Below are positions 34,883-46,707 of a DNA stretch of 64,000 nt, in pieces. This stretch comes from Alpinimonas psychrophila (lineage in GTDB: Bacteria > Actinomycetota > Actinomycetes > Actinomycetales > Microbacteriaceae): NCBI RefSeq assembly GCF_014137865.1, contig NZ_JACGWU010000001.1, positions 496,001 through 560,000 of the forward strand, read 5' to 3'. The notes under the pieces are model-generated. The model had not been told where the DNA came from. It made no database searches and was given only the letters and a program-made list of their open reading frames with translations. Both the position numbers and the translations under genes were made by a program. Numbering within the stretch: position 1 is the first letter of the stretch; the number at the start of each line of letters is the position of its first letter.

Positions 34883-37393
34883 CTAGCCCACCGTGGAATA
34901 GGCGACAATGCCGCGTCGAACGTTGTCGAGAGCGGAACGAGCCGTTCGAGCGACGTCGCCGTCGCCGACGTTGGAAAGCTGGTCGAGCAGGTCAATGGTC
35001 TGCTTGCACCAGCGCACGAAGTCCCCGGCGGCCATATCAGCATCGAAGAGAACATCGTCGAGGCGACCGCCCTTGGCCCAGCGATGCATGGCTTGACAGA
35101 GGCCCGTTGACAGCGGGTTGCCCCCGGGAAGCTTGTGGTGGTGCTCGAGTTCGTCGAGCTCGGCAATGAGAGTCTGAGTGTTAGCGAGGGCTTCTCTGAA
35201 TTCTCCCTTGGGGAGGTAGCGTTCGTTGATGACCCCCTCGTCGCGGCGGGGCTCAAAGACCACCGCGCAGGCCATAGCCGCCAGTGAAGCGGCATCGAGC
35301 TTGTTCCAGAGGCCCTGGCGCAAAGCCTCCGCCACGAGGAGGTCGCGTTCCCCATAGATACGTCCGAGGGTGGAGCCGCTGGGGGTGAGCGCAAGGTCGC
35401 GGGAGTCCGGGTCCCGGGCCAGATAGTTCAAGTCGACGAGCACGTCACAGACTCGGTCAAAGACGCGCGCAACGGCACCCGTGCGGGTATTGATTTGCTG
35501 AACCAGTTTGTCGGTCTCACGCTTGAGGCGCCACCAGCGCTCGGCCCAGCGGGCGTGTTGTTCCCGGTCCGGACACGAGTGGCAGGGATGGCTCTTCAGG
35601 CTCTTTCTCAGGCGTGCAAGCTCCTGGTTGCGCTTTTCCCGCTCCGCCCGCGACCCGTGCTCGACCTGGGCGCCGGTCTTCTCCAGATCGGTGAGGCGGC
35701 GTCGAAGGGTGGAGTAGCTCTCAAAGTCCCCGAGGTGGCATGCCATTGGTTCGGCAAATCCCAACAAGGATTCCTCTTGCTGTTTTACTTTGCGGGCGAG
35801 ATCGACCACGGAGCGGTCCGCTTGGAATTGAGCAAAGGAGGACTCGAGAATGTCACGCGTTCGCGAACGCCCGAACTTCGTGATGAGGTTGATGGCCATG
35901 TTGTACGTGGGTTTAAAACTTGAGTTCAACGGATACGTGCGTCGGCTCGCGAGGGAGGCAACCGTCTGCGGATCCAGGGCATTACTCCACTGAATGACGG
36001 AATGTCCCTCCACGTCGATTCCGCGGCGCCCGGCGCGGCCAGTGAGCTGCGTGTACTCCCCCGGCGTGAGTGGAACGCGGGCTTCACCGTTGAACTTGTC
36101 GAGTTTCTCGAGAACGACTGATCGCGCCGGCATATTGATGCCCAAAGCCAAGGTTTCGGTTGCAAACACGGCTTTGACCAACTTGCGTTGAAAGAGTTCC
36201 TCCACGACCTCTTTGAACGCCGGGAGCAGACCGGCATGGTGCGCTGCGACACCGCGTTCGAGGCCGTCCAGCCAATCCCAGTAGCCGAGGACACCGAGGT
36301 CCTCATCGAGCAAAGACTGGCAACGGTCATCGACGATCGCACGAATCTCTTCCCGTTCCTGGGCGTCAGTGAGTCGGATCCCAGAGCGAAGAACCTGCTC
36401 CACAGCGGAGTCGCAACCCACGCGCGAGAAAACGAAGAAAATAGCCGGCAGAAGGTTCTTCTCCCCCAGCATTTGCACGACATCGGCACGATTCATGCGC
36501 CCGAGCATTGGTGCATTAGCACCAAAACCGCCCTGGCCACCACCCTGACCGCCACCGTTGTGACCGCCTCCGCGTTTACCCTTGCCACCACCACCGCGAC
36601 TGGATCCCCCGCCACCAAAGCTTTGACCGCCACGAATGTGAGGGGCTCGAGATTGGGACTGAGCCAGACTCAGGAGCTCCGGGTTGACGCGATGCTGGGC
36701 GGCAGATGCTGCCGAGTCAAAGAGGTCGATGAACTTGTTGCCAATGAGAACGTGCTGATCAAGCGGCACAGGCCGATCTTCGGAGACCACGATCTCGGTG
36801 TCCCCGCGCACGGCCTGAAGCCAATCTCCAAACTCCTCGGCGTTGGAAACCGTTGCGCTGAGGGAGACCAGCCGCACGGGCTGCGGCAAGTGGATAATGA
36901 CCTCTTCCCACACGGCGCCGCGAAACTTATCCGCCAAGTAGTGCACTTCATCCATCACGACAAAGGCAAGGTCATTCAAGGTATCCGAGCCGGCATAGAG
37001 CATGTTTCGCAGAACTTCTGTGGTCATCACCACGATGCGGGCGTTGGAATTTACGTTCGTATCTCCCGTGAGAATCCCGACGTTATCAAAACCCCACTCC
37101 TCGACAAACTCGTTGTACTTCTGGTTACTGAGAGCCTTCATGGGGGTCGTATAGAAAATCTTTGCCGCCGGACGGCTCATGGCGAGAAAGACCGCGAACT
37201 CGGCCACAATCGTCTTGCCGGCCCCCGTGGGGGCAGCGACGAGGACGCTCTTGCCCTCCTCCAGGATCTGGCACGACGCAATCTGGAACGGATCTAGATC
37301 GAAGGTGCGTCCCGAGCGAAACTCTTCGAGGAGAGGAGCCTTGGAGCGTGCCTGGGAGAGCGCGAAGCGCTCGGCGGCCGAGAGTTGCGTCAC
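34883..37393 (-). CDS. helY: DEAD/DEAH-box RNA helicase, HelY/Mtr4-like
   Basis: SF2 helicase of the Ski2/Mtr4 group (836 residues, family length about 900). Walker A APTGAGKTIVAEFAVF near residue 55, DEVHYLADK (motif II), SLSATVSNAEEFGDW (III) and QLTGRAGRRGID (VI). An unusual Gly/Arg/Lys-rich stretch of about 40 residues (nt about 36519-36639) sits between the two RecA domains. The C-terminal DSHCT-like region completes it. It is part of the lnt-helY-tatC-tatA block. GTG start, 9 nt after the tatC stop. Confidence 0.94.
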   Translation of the reverse strand: MTQLSAAERFALSQARSKAPLLEEFRSGRTFDLDPFQIASCQILEEGKSVLVAAPTGAGKTIVAEFAVFLAMSRPAAKIFYTTPMKALSNQKYNEFVEEWGFDNVGILTGDTNVNSNARIVVMTTEVLRNMLYAGSDTLNDLAFVVMDEVHYLADKFRGAVWEEVIIHLPQPVRLVSLSATVSNAEEFGDWLQAVRGDTEIVVSEDRPVPLDQHVLIGNKFIDLFDSAASAAQHRVNPELLSLAQSQSRAPHIRGGQSFGGGGSSRGGGGKGKRGGGHNGGGQGGGQGGFGANAPMLGRMNRADVVQMLGEKNLLPAIFFVFSRVGCDSAVEQVLRSGIRLTDAQEREEIRAIVDDRCQSLLDEDLGVLGYWDWLDGLERGVAAHHAGLLPAFKEVVEELFQRKLVKAVFATETLALGINMPARSVVLEKLDKFNGEARVPLTPGEYTQLTGRAGRRGIDVEGHSVIQWSNALDPQTVASLASRRTYPLNSSFKPTYNMAINLITKFGRSRTRDILESSFAQFQADRSVVDLARKVKQQEESLLGFAEPMACHLGDFESYSTLRRRLTDLEKTGAQVEHGSRAEREKRNQELARLRKSLKSHPCHSCPDREQHARWAERWWRLKRETDKLVQQINTRTGAVARVFDRVCDVLVDLNYLARDPDSRDLALTPSGSTLGRIYGERDLLVAEALRQGLWNKLDAASLAAMACAVVFEPRRDEGVINERYLPKGEFREALANTQTLIAELDELEHHHKLPGGNPLSTGLCQAMHRWAKGGRLDDVLFDADMAAGDFVRWCKQTIDLLDQLSNVGDGDVARTARSALDNVRRGIVAYSTVG

Positions 37394-37402
37394 AAAAGAG
37401 CC

Positions 37403-38233
37403 CTAAACCGGTAGTTGTTCGCTGGGAGGGAGAACGCTGGCGACATCGGGGTCAATCAGCAACAATTTGGCTTTCTTTGCCTTACGCCGGTCGTGTAGCC
37501 AGGCAATTCCGGCGGCGGTGAAATACAGCACCACCATAGGGATAGCGAGCATAAACATCGAGAGAATGTCGGCGGCTGGTGTGGCGATCGCGGTGAAGAG
37601 GACAATCAACAAAATGGCAACGCGCCAAGACTTCAGGATGCTCTTCGCACTAATGACCCCGGCGAAGTTCAAGAGCACCAAGAAGACGGGCAGAACGAAC
37701 GCGACCCCTACGACGAGCACGAGTTTGAGAACGAAGTCAAAGTAGGTTTTCGCCGTGATAATGGCCGAGTCTTGGGACGGTGCAAAGCTCGTCATCAGTT
37801 CCACAATGTGGGGAAAGACGGTCCAGCCGGCCCAGCATCCGAGAAGAAAAAGAGGGATCGCGCTCAGGAAGAAGCCGAGCGTGTACTTCACCTCACGACG
37901 GGTGAGTCCCGGCATGAAGAAGGCCCAAATTTGATAAAGCCAGACGGGACTTGTCGCCACAATCCCGAGCGTGAGGGCTATCTGAAGTTTCAAGTCAAAA
38001 GCACTGGAAATACCGTCATAGTTCAACGTTGCCACACGGTTTTGGGCTTCCGCAATCGTATAAATGGGTTGGCGAAGCAGATTGAGTAAGAGGTCTGCCA
38101 CGAACCACCCGCCGACCGTGCCGACCAAAATTGCTGCGGCAGCAATGTAGAGACGCTTGCGAAGTTCTAGGAGGTGATCTCCCAGAGTCATTCGTCCTTC
38201 GCGGTTCTTGCCACCCCGAAACCGGGCTGCCAC
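37403..38233 (-). CDS. tatC: Sec-independent protein translocase TatC
   Basis: Twin-arginine receptor subunit (276 residues, six membrane helices): NREGRMTLGDHLLELRKRLY at the N-terminus, FFMPGLTRREVKYTLGF in the middle. It recognises SRRxFLK signals. The GTG at 38233 is chosen because it is 5 nt after the tatA stop; an in-frame start at 38368 would overlap tatA by about 130 bp. Confidence 0.94.
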   Translation of the reverse strand: MAARFRGGKNREGRMTLGDHLLELRKRLYIAAAAILVGTVGGWFVADLLLNLLRQPIYTIAEAQNRVATLNYDGISSAFDLKLQIALTLGIVATSPVWLYQIWAFFMPGLTRREVKYTLGFFLSAIPLFLLGCWAGWTVFPHIVELMTSFAPSQDSAIITAKTYFDFVLKLVLVVGVAFVLPVFLVLLNFAGVISAKSILKSWRVAILLIVLFTAIATPAADILSMFMLAIPMVVLYFTAAGIAWLHDRRKAKKAKLLLIDPDVASVLPPSEQLPV

Positions 38234-38237
38234 GGTG

Positions 38238-38522
38238 CTACGAACTGGACTTCTGGTCGCTCTGAATCTTCTCGGAAGACTCGGCCGCGACCGACTTTGC
38301 TTCTCCCGCCGAGGAAGGAGCCGAGTCTGCCTTTGCGGCAGCTTCAGCCTTTGCATCCGCGCCTTCATCCTTCATTGTCTTGATCTCAGACTTGAAGATG
38401 CGCATGGACTGTCCAAGGCTCCGGGCCAAGCCGGGAAGCTTGGGGGCACCAAAGAGCAAAACGACGACAGCAATGATGATGAGCAGGTGCCAGCCGGTGA
38501 AAGCGTTTCCAAAGATGCCCAT
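38238..38522 (-). CDS. tatA: Sec-independent protein translocase TatA
   Basis: Pore-forming Tat subunit (94 residues): one N-terminal helix [40 protein letters not shown] hinge and amphipathic helix, then a Lys/Ala/Ser-rich acidic tail. It lies upstream of tatC with the actinobacterial order tatA-tatC-helY. No tatB was seen here. Confidence 0.95.
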   Translation of the reverse strand: MGIFGNAFTGWHLLIIIAVVVLLFGAPKLPGLARSLGQSMRIFKSEIKTMKDEGADAKAEAAAKADSAPSSAGEAKSVAAESSEKIQSDQKSSS

Positions 38523-38628
38523 GATTAAATCCTTAGGTTGAGTGACCTGAGCGGTCCCAATCGTAGGTCTAGCCTACCTCCGAAGCTGGCAAACAGCATG
38601 TGAAACCCTGAGCGCGAGATGTAACGGG

Positions 38629-39669
38629 CTAGACGTAGCGGGCGCGTGCCTCGCGAGCATATTCGGCCACCGCACGGATGGCCTCAGGCGGTTCGATAAC
38701 CTGCACGATTCCGGGGTATCGGGCCACTAGGCGCGACAGGTTGGTGAGGTGCGCAAAAAGGATGGTGGCCAGAACCTGACCACCCGAGGCGGCACTGTGG
38801 ACATCAGGGTGGTATTCCGCGATCAAGGGCAATGCTTCCTCGGCTAGGCGAACGACCACGGCAAGGTCTGTTTCGCGCACGTCGAAAAGAGCCTCGGGAA
38901 GAGTCAGCGCGTGATCCTCGGGAGAAATTTGACGGTCGGTGACCACCATTTCGTCTATACGGTCGAGGCGAAAGGTTCGAAGGGCGTCACGCAAGTGGCA
39001 CCACCCCCGCAGGTACCACGTGTCCCCCACGAGATCGAGGCGAAGCGGTGACACGGACCGCATCTCGGCCGCCCCGCGGGCATTTTGGTAGTGGAAGCGA
39101 ACCTGACGATTCTGAGAGAATGCCGTGCGCAGAAGGTCAAAACAGGCGGGGGGCTCCGGGGTAGCCACGAAAATACTGGAGGGTTTGGCCGAGGCGCCCA
39201 GCCCAATTTTTTCGATGAGCGTCGCGACGGAGGCGCGCTCCTCCGCGGCCACGATGCCCGAAATGAATTGCAATCCCGCTACGAGTGTTGCCGCTTCGGT
39301 GCCTGAAAACTTTGGCGTGGCGACAATACCAACCGCACTGAGGAGATCGATGATGTCGTTATCTTCGAAGAGATCGAAGTTGATTTCGAAGAGGTCGTTA
39401 GGTAAGTAATATCCCTCGGAACCAGGAATACCGAGGTTGGAGAGCTTGCCCACAAGGTCACGCATGTCCGCCGGAGAGACATGGAACCGGGAAGCTGCTT
39501 CAGCGACACTCACGGGTGAGTTCTGCAGAAGATACGGCACCAGTGCTAGGTAGAGCGTAACGCGATCGCTCGCCCCCAAGGCGGGCGTCTTTTCTCGGCC
39601 GGTCTTAGACTCAGCGGCACCCGTGCTGGTGGAACGTGCGGTTGTGGAAGGGGTTCCCGATGTTGTCAC
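38629..39669 (-). CDS. pafC: DNA-damage transcriptional activator subunit PafC
   Basis: WYL-domain regulator (346 residues). An N-terminal helix-turn-helix (about 30-90: RVTLYLALVPYLLQNSPVSV) and a WYL domain (about 175-250: FHYQNARGAAEMRSVSPLRL, TWYLRGWCHLRDALRTFRLD). PafB and PafC form a heterodimer that activates the LexA-independent DNA-damage regulon in mycobacteria. GTG start overlaps the pafB stop by 4 nt. Confidence 0.92.
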   Translation of the reverse strand: MTTSGTPSTTARSTSTGAAESKTGREKTPALGASDRVTLYLALVPYLLQNSPVSVAEAASRFHVSPADMRDLVGKLSNLGIPGSEGYYLPNDLFEINFDLFEDNDIIDLLSAVGIVATPKFSGTEAATLVAGLQFISGIVAAEERASVATLIEKIGLGASAKPSSIFVATPEPPACFDLLRTAFSQNRQVRFHYQNARGAAEMRSVSPLRLDLVGDTWYLRGWCHLRDALRTFRLDRIDEMVVTDRQISPEDHALTLPEALFDVRETDLAVVVRLAEEALPLIAEYHPDVHSAASGGQVLATILFAHLTNLSRLVARYPGIVQVIEPPEAIRAVAEYAREARARYV

Positions 39670-40667
39670 GACCGGCCTCCCGCAGTGTGCTGCAGCTCCA
39701 CAAGGGTGAGCTTGGCAATAATGCTGGTGATGAGCTCGGGGGGTGAGACGGCGAGCACATCGCTTCCAAATTCGACAAGCTCGTCGGTGAGGAGGTCCAG
39801 GTCAGCAAACGGAATGACGACGCGACCCTCAAGCGGTTGTCCATAACGTGAACCCAGTCGCCGGGCAGCATCAGTATGTGGGGAGACATCGACAACCGCC
39901 TCGGCGCCGGCGGCCCGCTCATCCAGTTCCGAATGGAGTCGGGACGCAAAATCCTCGACCACGCGTTCATGAGTCCTATTGGGTACTTTTCGGACATCGG
40001 AAACAATGCGCGACAACAGAAACGTTCGTTCGACTCCGGCGGGCAGATCACAAGCCAGGACGTACCAGTTTCCGTGCCAATTCGTCAACCCCAGCGGAGC
40101 TGCCGTGCGCTCGTGTGCTTGAGTATCCCCTGGCTTGATGTAGCTGAAAACGGCGACGCCGTGGGCGGCTTGAATCGATCGCAGGGCCTCGAAGGCGCGA
40201 TCATTCGTGCGGATGCGCGGGGCAACACCTAAGAGCTGGCTATCGGCGGTCACGCCCAAGGAACGTAGTTTAGTGAGAGCGTGACGCGATTCTGTGGAGA
40301 GCGAGCCTTCCCGCCAGGCTCGTGCCGCCAGCTCCAGTAGAGCCATCTCCTGTGGTGTGAATCCCACATCCGCGGGTAATTCGTAAGCGTCCTCAGCGAT
40401 GCGGTATCGCTGATTCTTATTGTCATCAACGTCATCAAGCGGCGTCAGCGTTTCAATGACGACCCCCATTTCGCGCACCGCATCTTTATCGCGTTCAAAC
40501 ATGCGATCCAAGGAGGCGTTTGCCTGCGTAGCGGCTGTGGATGACCCACTGGCGTAGCCGGGCGAATACCCGTAAACGGTGGAGAGAATCTGGTCTTTGG
40601 TGAGGCCATGGCGCGAGGAGATGAGCGCGAGGATGAGAGAGAAGAGCCGCTCATCCACACGCACCAT
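39666..40667 (-). CDS. pafB: DNA-damage transcriptional activator subunit PafB
   Basis: WYL-domain protein (333 residues), partner of PafC: an N-terminal winged helix (RVDERLFSLILALISSRHGL), a WYL domain with HGVAVFSYIKPGDTQAHERT and GLTNWHGNWYVLACDLPAGV. The two genes overlap, which fits a fixed heterodimer stoichiometry. In proteasome-bearing actinobacteria it is next to pafA; here an FKBP gene is its neighbour. Confidence 0.92.
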   Translation of the reverse strand: MVRVDERLFSLILALISSRHGLTKDQILSTVYGYSPGYASGSSTAATQANASLDRMFERDKDAVREMGVVIETLTPLDDVDDNKNQRYRIAEDAYELPADVGFTPQEMALLELAARAWREGSLSTESRHALTKLRSLGVTADSQLLGVAPRIRTNDRAFEALRSIQAAHGVAVFSYIKPGDTQAHERTAAPLGLTNWHGNWYVLACDLPAGVERTFLLSRIVSDVRKVPNRTHERVVEDFASRLHSELDERAAGAEAVVDVSPHTDAARRLGSRYGQPLEGRVVIPFADLDLLTDELVEFGSDVLAVSPPELITSIIAKLTLVELQHTAGGRS

Positions 40668-40676
40668 CGGGGGAAC

Positions 40677-41621
40677 TTAGTTCGACGCGAGAATGTCGAT
40701 AACGAAGACCAGCGTCGAACCTGCAGGAATGGCCCCGCTGGCCTGGTTGCCATAACCAAGGGCCGGCGGAATGATCGCGATAACTTGCGATCCCACCGTT
40801 TGCCCTTCAATAGCTTGAGCAAAACCAGGAACGACAGCCGTCAGGCTGAAGGTGGCCGGGGCGCCCTTCGACCAGCTGGAGTCAAAGATACTGTTATCGG
40901 CCCAGAGGGCACCGGTGTAGTGAACCGTGACGGTAGCTCCCGTCTTGACAACGGGTCCATCGCCTTTTTTGAGAACGGCAACCTTGAAATCGGTGGGAGC
41001 AGCGGTCTTGGGAATGGTGATTCCGGGAACGCCCTTGTCATCCAGCACTACGGACGGGAAACCATCCACAGCAGGCTGGCTCGCACCGTTAGCTTTTGCA
41101 AGAGCGGTACTGACGATGTCCGCAACCAAGACGATGGTCGTATCGGGGCCGATCCCGGCTTGCGCGTTTCCGGCCGTGCCAAATGCGTCGGCGGGAGCAA
41201 TCGCCGCGGCAACACGGGTGCCGATGGGGAGGCACTCAAGCGCCTTGACAATCCCAGGAAGCGTCGCCGTGTCGCTGAGGGTGACCGCCATGGTGGTCGA
41301 GCGGTCAAACTTCGAGTCCTGAAGGACCTGGCCGGTGGCACCGTTGTAAATGCTGACGTCAATAGTGACGGTCTGACCCGAGGTGACCATGTCGCCACTG
41401 CCTTGAGTGATGACCTGGCGCTGGGTGGTCGAGGTTGTCAATGCCGACGGAATCACGACGGTGGGAACCGTGCCGAAATCGCCGGTGATGTTTAGAGCCT
41501 GGGTCGCCGAACCGGTCTCGGCACGAACGGTGCAGTCAGCAGAGGCGCCGCCGGCCGCCGAACATCCTGCCAGGGCCGCAATGAGTGTGACGGATGCTAT
41601 GAGCGCTACAGATTTGCGCAC
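40677..41621 (-). CDS. FKBP-type peptidyl-prolyl isomerase, lipoprotein
   Basis: 314 residues with a lipobox (LAGC, Cys20), so an exported lipoprotein matured by Lgt and probably Lnt. Two FKBP-like domains: the first (about 85-185) is divergent; the second (about 215-310) is canonical (VTVHYTGALWADNSIFDSSW, VPGFAQAIEGQTVGSQVIAI, PPALGYG). It likely helps fold exported proteins. GTG start. It occupies the place between pafB and trmI where proteasome genes are found in other actinobacteria. Confidence 0.94.
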   Translation of the reverse strand: MRKSVALIASVTLIAALAGCSAAGGASADCTVRAETGSATQALNITGDFGTVPTVVIPSALTTSTTQRQVITQGSGDMVTSGQTVTIDVSIYNGATGQVLQDSKFDRSTTMAVTLSDTATLPGIVKALECLPIGTRVAAAIAPADAFGTAGNAQAGIGPDTTIVLVADIVSTALAKANGASQPAVDGFPSVVLDDKGVPGITIPKTAAPTDFKVAVLKKGDGPVVKTGATVTVHYTGALWADNSIFDSSWSKGAPATFSLTAVVPGFAQAIEGQTVGSQVIAIIPPALGYGNQASGAIPAGSTLVFVIDILASN

Positions 41622-41708
41622 GAGTGCCTCGCTTCAAAAGTGTGAAAAAGTGGGAGTTTGGACAGCAGCAGCAAAGCGCATCCTGTATTACTGAGTGTAT
41701 CGGCCACG

Positions 41709-43414
<1,706 letters not shown>

Positions 43415-43486
43415 AACTCTCAAGCCTACTGTCGGCAGTAGGTCGTATCCTTTGAAGTGGACGTAAACGAGATAAGGCTGGGCGTA

Positions 43487-44437
43487 GTGAGTGAAAAAGA
43501 CAAGGTTTTTCGGGGGCGACTGCTGGTCGTTGCCTTTGAAGGTTGGAACGACGCGGGCGATGCCGCGAGTTCCGCTGTGCGCACCTTGCAAGAGCAACTC
43601 GAGGTTATCGAACTCATCTCGGTAGATTCCGAGACCTACTACGACTTTCAGTTCAACCGCCCAACTATCGGTTTTGATGACGAGGGCAACCGCACTCTGG
43701 CGTGGCCGACGTCCACCTTGTACGCTCCCTTGGTTCCCGGCCAGTCGCTCCCCGAGCCCGTTGAGGAACCCATGTTGAACGTGACCGGGACCAACACGGC
43801 CAACATTTACTTGCTGCAGGGTGTGGAACCGTCCCGTAACTGGCAGACGTTTGTGACCGAAATTATGGATGTCGCGCTCGCCGCTGATATCAGCGGGATG
43901 GTCTTTCTGGGAGCGATGCTGGCCGATGTACCCCATTCCCGGCCGGTGCCCACGTTTGTCTCTAGTGACAACGCCCAGGTGCGCTCTCAGCTGGAAGTTG
44001 AACGCAGCACGTATGAGGGCCCCGTGGGGATTCTGAGCGTATTGGCCATCGCTGCCGAGTCCGCGGGAATCCCGACTGTCTCGGTTTGGGCCTCGGTTCC
44101 GCATTATGTTCACCACGGACCCTGCCCCAAGGCAACGTTGGCGTTGATTGACAAGCTCGAAGAGATCATCGATGTTGTCATTCCGCGCGGAACCCTCGTG
44201 GAAGACACCGCCGAGTGGCAAAAAAACATCGACAAGCTCGCTCAAGACGATGAAGATATGACGGCGTACATCACACAACTGGAGCAGGCGCGAGACGTCG
44301 TGGACTCCCCCGAAGCCACGGGCGAGTCGATCGCTCAGGAGTTTGAGCGTTTTCTTCGGAGCGAAGACAAGCCCGACGCGAATGGTCCTGCAGGATTCGG
44401 TGGCCCGACCGGCCCGACCGGCCCACCTAAGGCTTAG
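43487..44437 (+). CDS. PAC2 family protein
   Basis: 316 residues: LLVVAFEGWNDAGDAASSAV at the N-terminus and TVSVWASVPHYVHHGPCPKA in the middle define the bacterial PAC2 family, related to a eukaryotic proteasome-assembly chaperone. It occurs in actinobacteria near trmI. Function in bacteria is not settled. The GTG at 43487 is preferred; the GTG at 43457 adds ten residues. The C-terminus has a Gly/Pro repeat (GGPTGPTGPP). Divergent from the HAD gene. Confidence 0.9.
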   Translation: MSEKDKVFRGRLLVVAFEGWNDAGDAASSAVRTLQEQLEVIELISVDSETYYDFQFNRPTIGFDDEGNRTLAWPTSTLYAPLVPGQSLPEPVEEPMLNVTGTNTANIYLLQGVEPSRNWQTFVTEIMDVALAADISGMVFLGAMLADVPHSRPVPTFVSSDNAQVRSQLEVERSTYEGPVGILSVLAIAAESAGIPTVSVWASVPHYVHHGPCPKATLALIDKLEEIIDVVIPRGTLVEDTAEWQKNIDKLAQDDEDMTAYITQLEQARDVVDSPEATGESIAQEFERFLRSEDKPDANGPAGFGGPTGPTGPPKA

Positions 44438-44444
44438 CGAAGGC

Positions 44445-45272
44445 CTAGTAGGGCTGAAGCACTCCGGTGAGAAGGAGGGCAACGAGCGCCATTCCGAGAA
44501 CGATGCGGTAGATGACAAATGGCATAAAGCTGTGCTTGCCGAGCCAGTTCATCAGGAACGCGATGATGGCGAGACCCATGAAGAAGGCAACCACAGTGGC
44601 GGTCAAGGTTTCAAAAGGCCCAAAAACGGACGGTTCTTTGAAGCTCTTAGCGAGCTGGTAGAGCCCGCTTCCGAACACAGCTGGAATCGCGAGGAGAAAC
44701 GAATAGCGGGCTGCTGCCGTGCGGCTAAAGCCCATGAAGAGCCCGGCTGTAATGGTGCCGCCCGAACGGGAAACCCCGGGAATCAGGGCAAGGGCCTGAG
44801 CGAGACCGAAGATAATTCCGCGTCCAACAGTGATCTGGTTGAGGTTTTTGGTCTTTCGCCCCACGATGTCGGCGATCCCTAAGAGGATTCCAAATCCAAT
44901 GAGCGTCCCGGCGACTATCCAGAGGGAACGCAGGGTCGTTTCGATCTCTTTTTGGAAAAGGAGGCCCAAAATGATGATCGGGAGAGAGCCGAGAATGATC
45001 AGCCACCCCATTCGGGCATCCTCGTTGCGGCGGGCAACGCGGCCGATGAGGGATCCGGCCCACGCCTTGACGATGCGCACAATGTCGCGCCAGAAGTACA
45101 AGATGACGGCCGTCTCGGTGCCGAGCTGGGTTATCGCAGTAAACGTTGCCCCCGGGTCGCCGGCGTGAGGCAAGAACTCACCGAGAATGCGCAGGTGCGC
45201 CGAGCTCGACACGGGCAGGAACTCGGTGAGTCCCTGAACAAGTCCGAGAATGATGGCTTCGAAGAATCCCAT
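44445..45272 (-). CDS. uppP: Undecaprenyl-diphosphate phosphatase
   Basis: BacA/UppP family (275 residues, eight helices) that recycles the cell-wall carrier lipid. Motif 1 [20 protein letters not shown] and motif 2 [20 protein letters not shown] hold the catalytic Glu/Ser/Arg residues. Confers basal bacitracin resistance in relatives. The stop lies 7 nt from the convergent PAC2 gene. Confidence 0.97.
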   Translation of the reverse strand: MGFFEAIILGLVQGLTEFLPVSSSAHLRILGEFLPHAGDPGATFTAITQLGTETAVILYFWRDIVRIVKAWAGSLIGRVARRNEDARMGWLIILGSLPIIILGLLFQKEIETTLRSLWIVAGTLIGFGILLGIADIVGRKTKNLNQITVGRGIIFGLAQALALIPGVSRSGGTITAGLFMGFSRTAAARYSFLLAIPAVFGSGLYQLAKSFKEPSVFGPFETLTATVVAFFMGLAIIAFLMNWLGKHSFMPFVIYRIVLGMALVALLLTGVLQPY

Positions 45273-45333
45273 GGCTATTTCTTTCGCGAAAGGGGGCGCC
45301 AGAAGCGCGCGTGAAAAATCTAAAGGGGGTTAT

Positions 45334-46647
45334 TTAGTACGTGCGGAGAAGGTCTGTGAGAACGGCCCTGCCAAACACTAACGCGTCGAGCGGGACGCGT
45401 TCGTCAACGCCATGAAACATCGACGGAAAATCAAAATCTTTAGGAAGCTTGAGAGGGGCGAAACCAAATCCGCGGATGCCCAGTTTGGCCAGGGCCTTGT
45501 TGTCGGTTCCCCCGGAGAGCATGTAGGGCAAAACGTGAGCATCAGGGTCAAACCTGAGGAGAGAGGACGTCATCTTCACGGCAAGAGCACCGTCGAGGGT
45601 GGTCTCGAGGCCAATGTCGCGATGGGAAATAACGATCTCGATGTCGGGCCCGACGATGTCAGCGATGGTGGCAAGGGTGGCTTCCTCATCCCCGGGTGCC
45701 GTGCGCACGTCAATGAGGGCACTCGCCTGGTCGGGCACGACATTGTGCTTGTAGCCGGCCCTCATGACCGTTGGATTCGCGGTGGTGCGCAGCGTGGCGA
45801 GAATAAACTTGCTGGCGCTCCCGGTGGCAATGGCCACCTGTTCGTGGCCGATCTTCTCGATATCGGTGCCCAGGATGCCGGCAACCTTGGTCAGGAGCTC
45901 TTCTGTGGTGCGTGTCAGGCGCAGTGGCCACTCGTGTCGCCCCAGGCGAGCAACGGCTTCAGCGAGCATTGTCACGGCGTTGTGGGGGTTGATGAGAGAA
46001 CCGTGTCCGGCGGTCCCCCGTGCCACAAGTTGGATCCAGAGCATTGCCTTCTCGGCCGTCTGCACCAAATAGGCCGTTTCGCCGGCAAGGTCCACTGAGT
46101 ACCCGCCAACTTCACTAATGGCTTCGGTGGCCCCCTCGAAGAGTTCTGGATGTTCATCGACGAGGTGATGGGAGCCAAACGCTCCGCCATTCTCCTCGTC
46201 GGCGAAAAATGCGACGACGAGGTCTCGTTCGGGTTGGTGACCGCCTCGAATGATGTCGCTGAGGGCAGTCAGGATCATGGCATCCATATTCTTCATGTCC
46301 ACGGCACCGCGACCCCACAGCATTCCGTCTTTGATCACACCTTCGAAGGGGTCTACCGACCAGCTTTCCGCGTCCGCGGGAACCACATCGAGATGCCCAT
46401 GCACAACCAGTGCCGGCTTGGTGCGGTCGCGACCGGCAACCCGGGCGACAACACTCGTGCGGCGAGGGGCTGCATCAATCAGCGTGGGCGTGAGTCCGAG
46501 GTTTGTGAGATAGGCGGCAACGTATTCGGCAGCCTCGGTCTCTCCATTACTTTTTCCCGAACCAAAGTTTGAGGTGTCAAAACGTATGAGATCCCGAGCA
46601 ATGAGGGCTGTCTCATCGAGAGAATCTTTCGCGATGTGGGTGGGCAT
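45334..46647 (-). CDS. M20/M25/M40 family metallo-hydrolase
   Basis: 437 residues of the dinuclear zinc M20 fold: LVVHGHLDVVPAD (His/Asp), WGRGAVDMKNMDAM, catalytic VAFFADEENGGAFGSHHL, and a C-terminal MLSGGTDNKALAK. The dimerisation domain lies in the middle (about 190-320). It cleaves a peptide or N-acyl bond; this resembles the 'DapE-related' actinobacterial group, exact substrate unknown. It is 61 nt from uppP and probably co-transcribed. Confidence 0.93.
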   Translation of the reverse strand: MPTHIAKDSLDETALIARDLIRFDTSNFGSGKSNGETEAAEYVAAYLTNLGLTPTLIDAAPRRTSVVARVAGRDRTKPALVVHGHLDVVPADAESWSVDPFEGVIKDGMLWGRGAVDMKNMDAMILTALSDIIRGGHQPERDLVVAFFADEENGGAFGSHHLVDEHPELFEGATEAISEVGGYSVDLAGETAYLVQTAEKAMLWIQLVARGTAGHGSLINPHNAVTMLAEAVARLGRHEWPLRLTRTTEELLTKVAGILGTDIEKIGHEQVAIATGSASKFILATLRTTANPTVMRAGYKHNVVPDQASALIDVRTAPGDEEATLATIADIVGPDIEIVISHRDIGLETTLDGALAVKMTSSLLRFDPDAHVLPYMLSGGTDNKALAKLGIRGFGFAPLKLPKDFDFPSMFHGVDERVPLDALVFGRAVLTDLLRTY

Positions 46648-46707
46648 GACTTAACCGTACTTTGATTCGTGATAGTCTAAATTTTTGTTGCTTCGGCATC
46701 AAAACCT

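Noticed and set aside
36188-37297. Long open frame antisense to helY (369 residues)
   Set aside because: Composition mirrors the helicase gene on the other strand; no ribosome site or domain.
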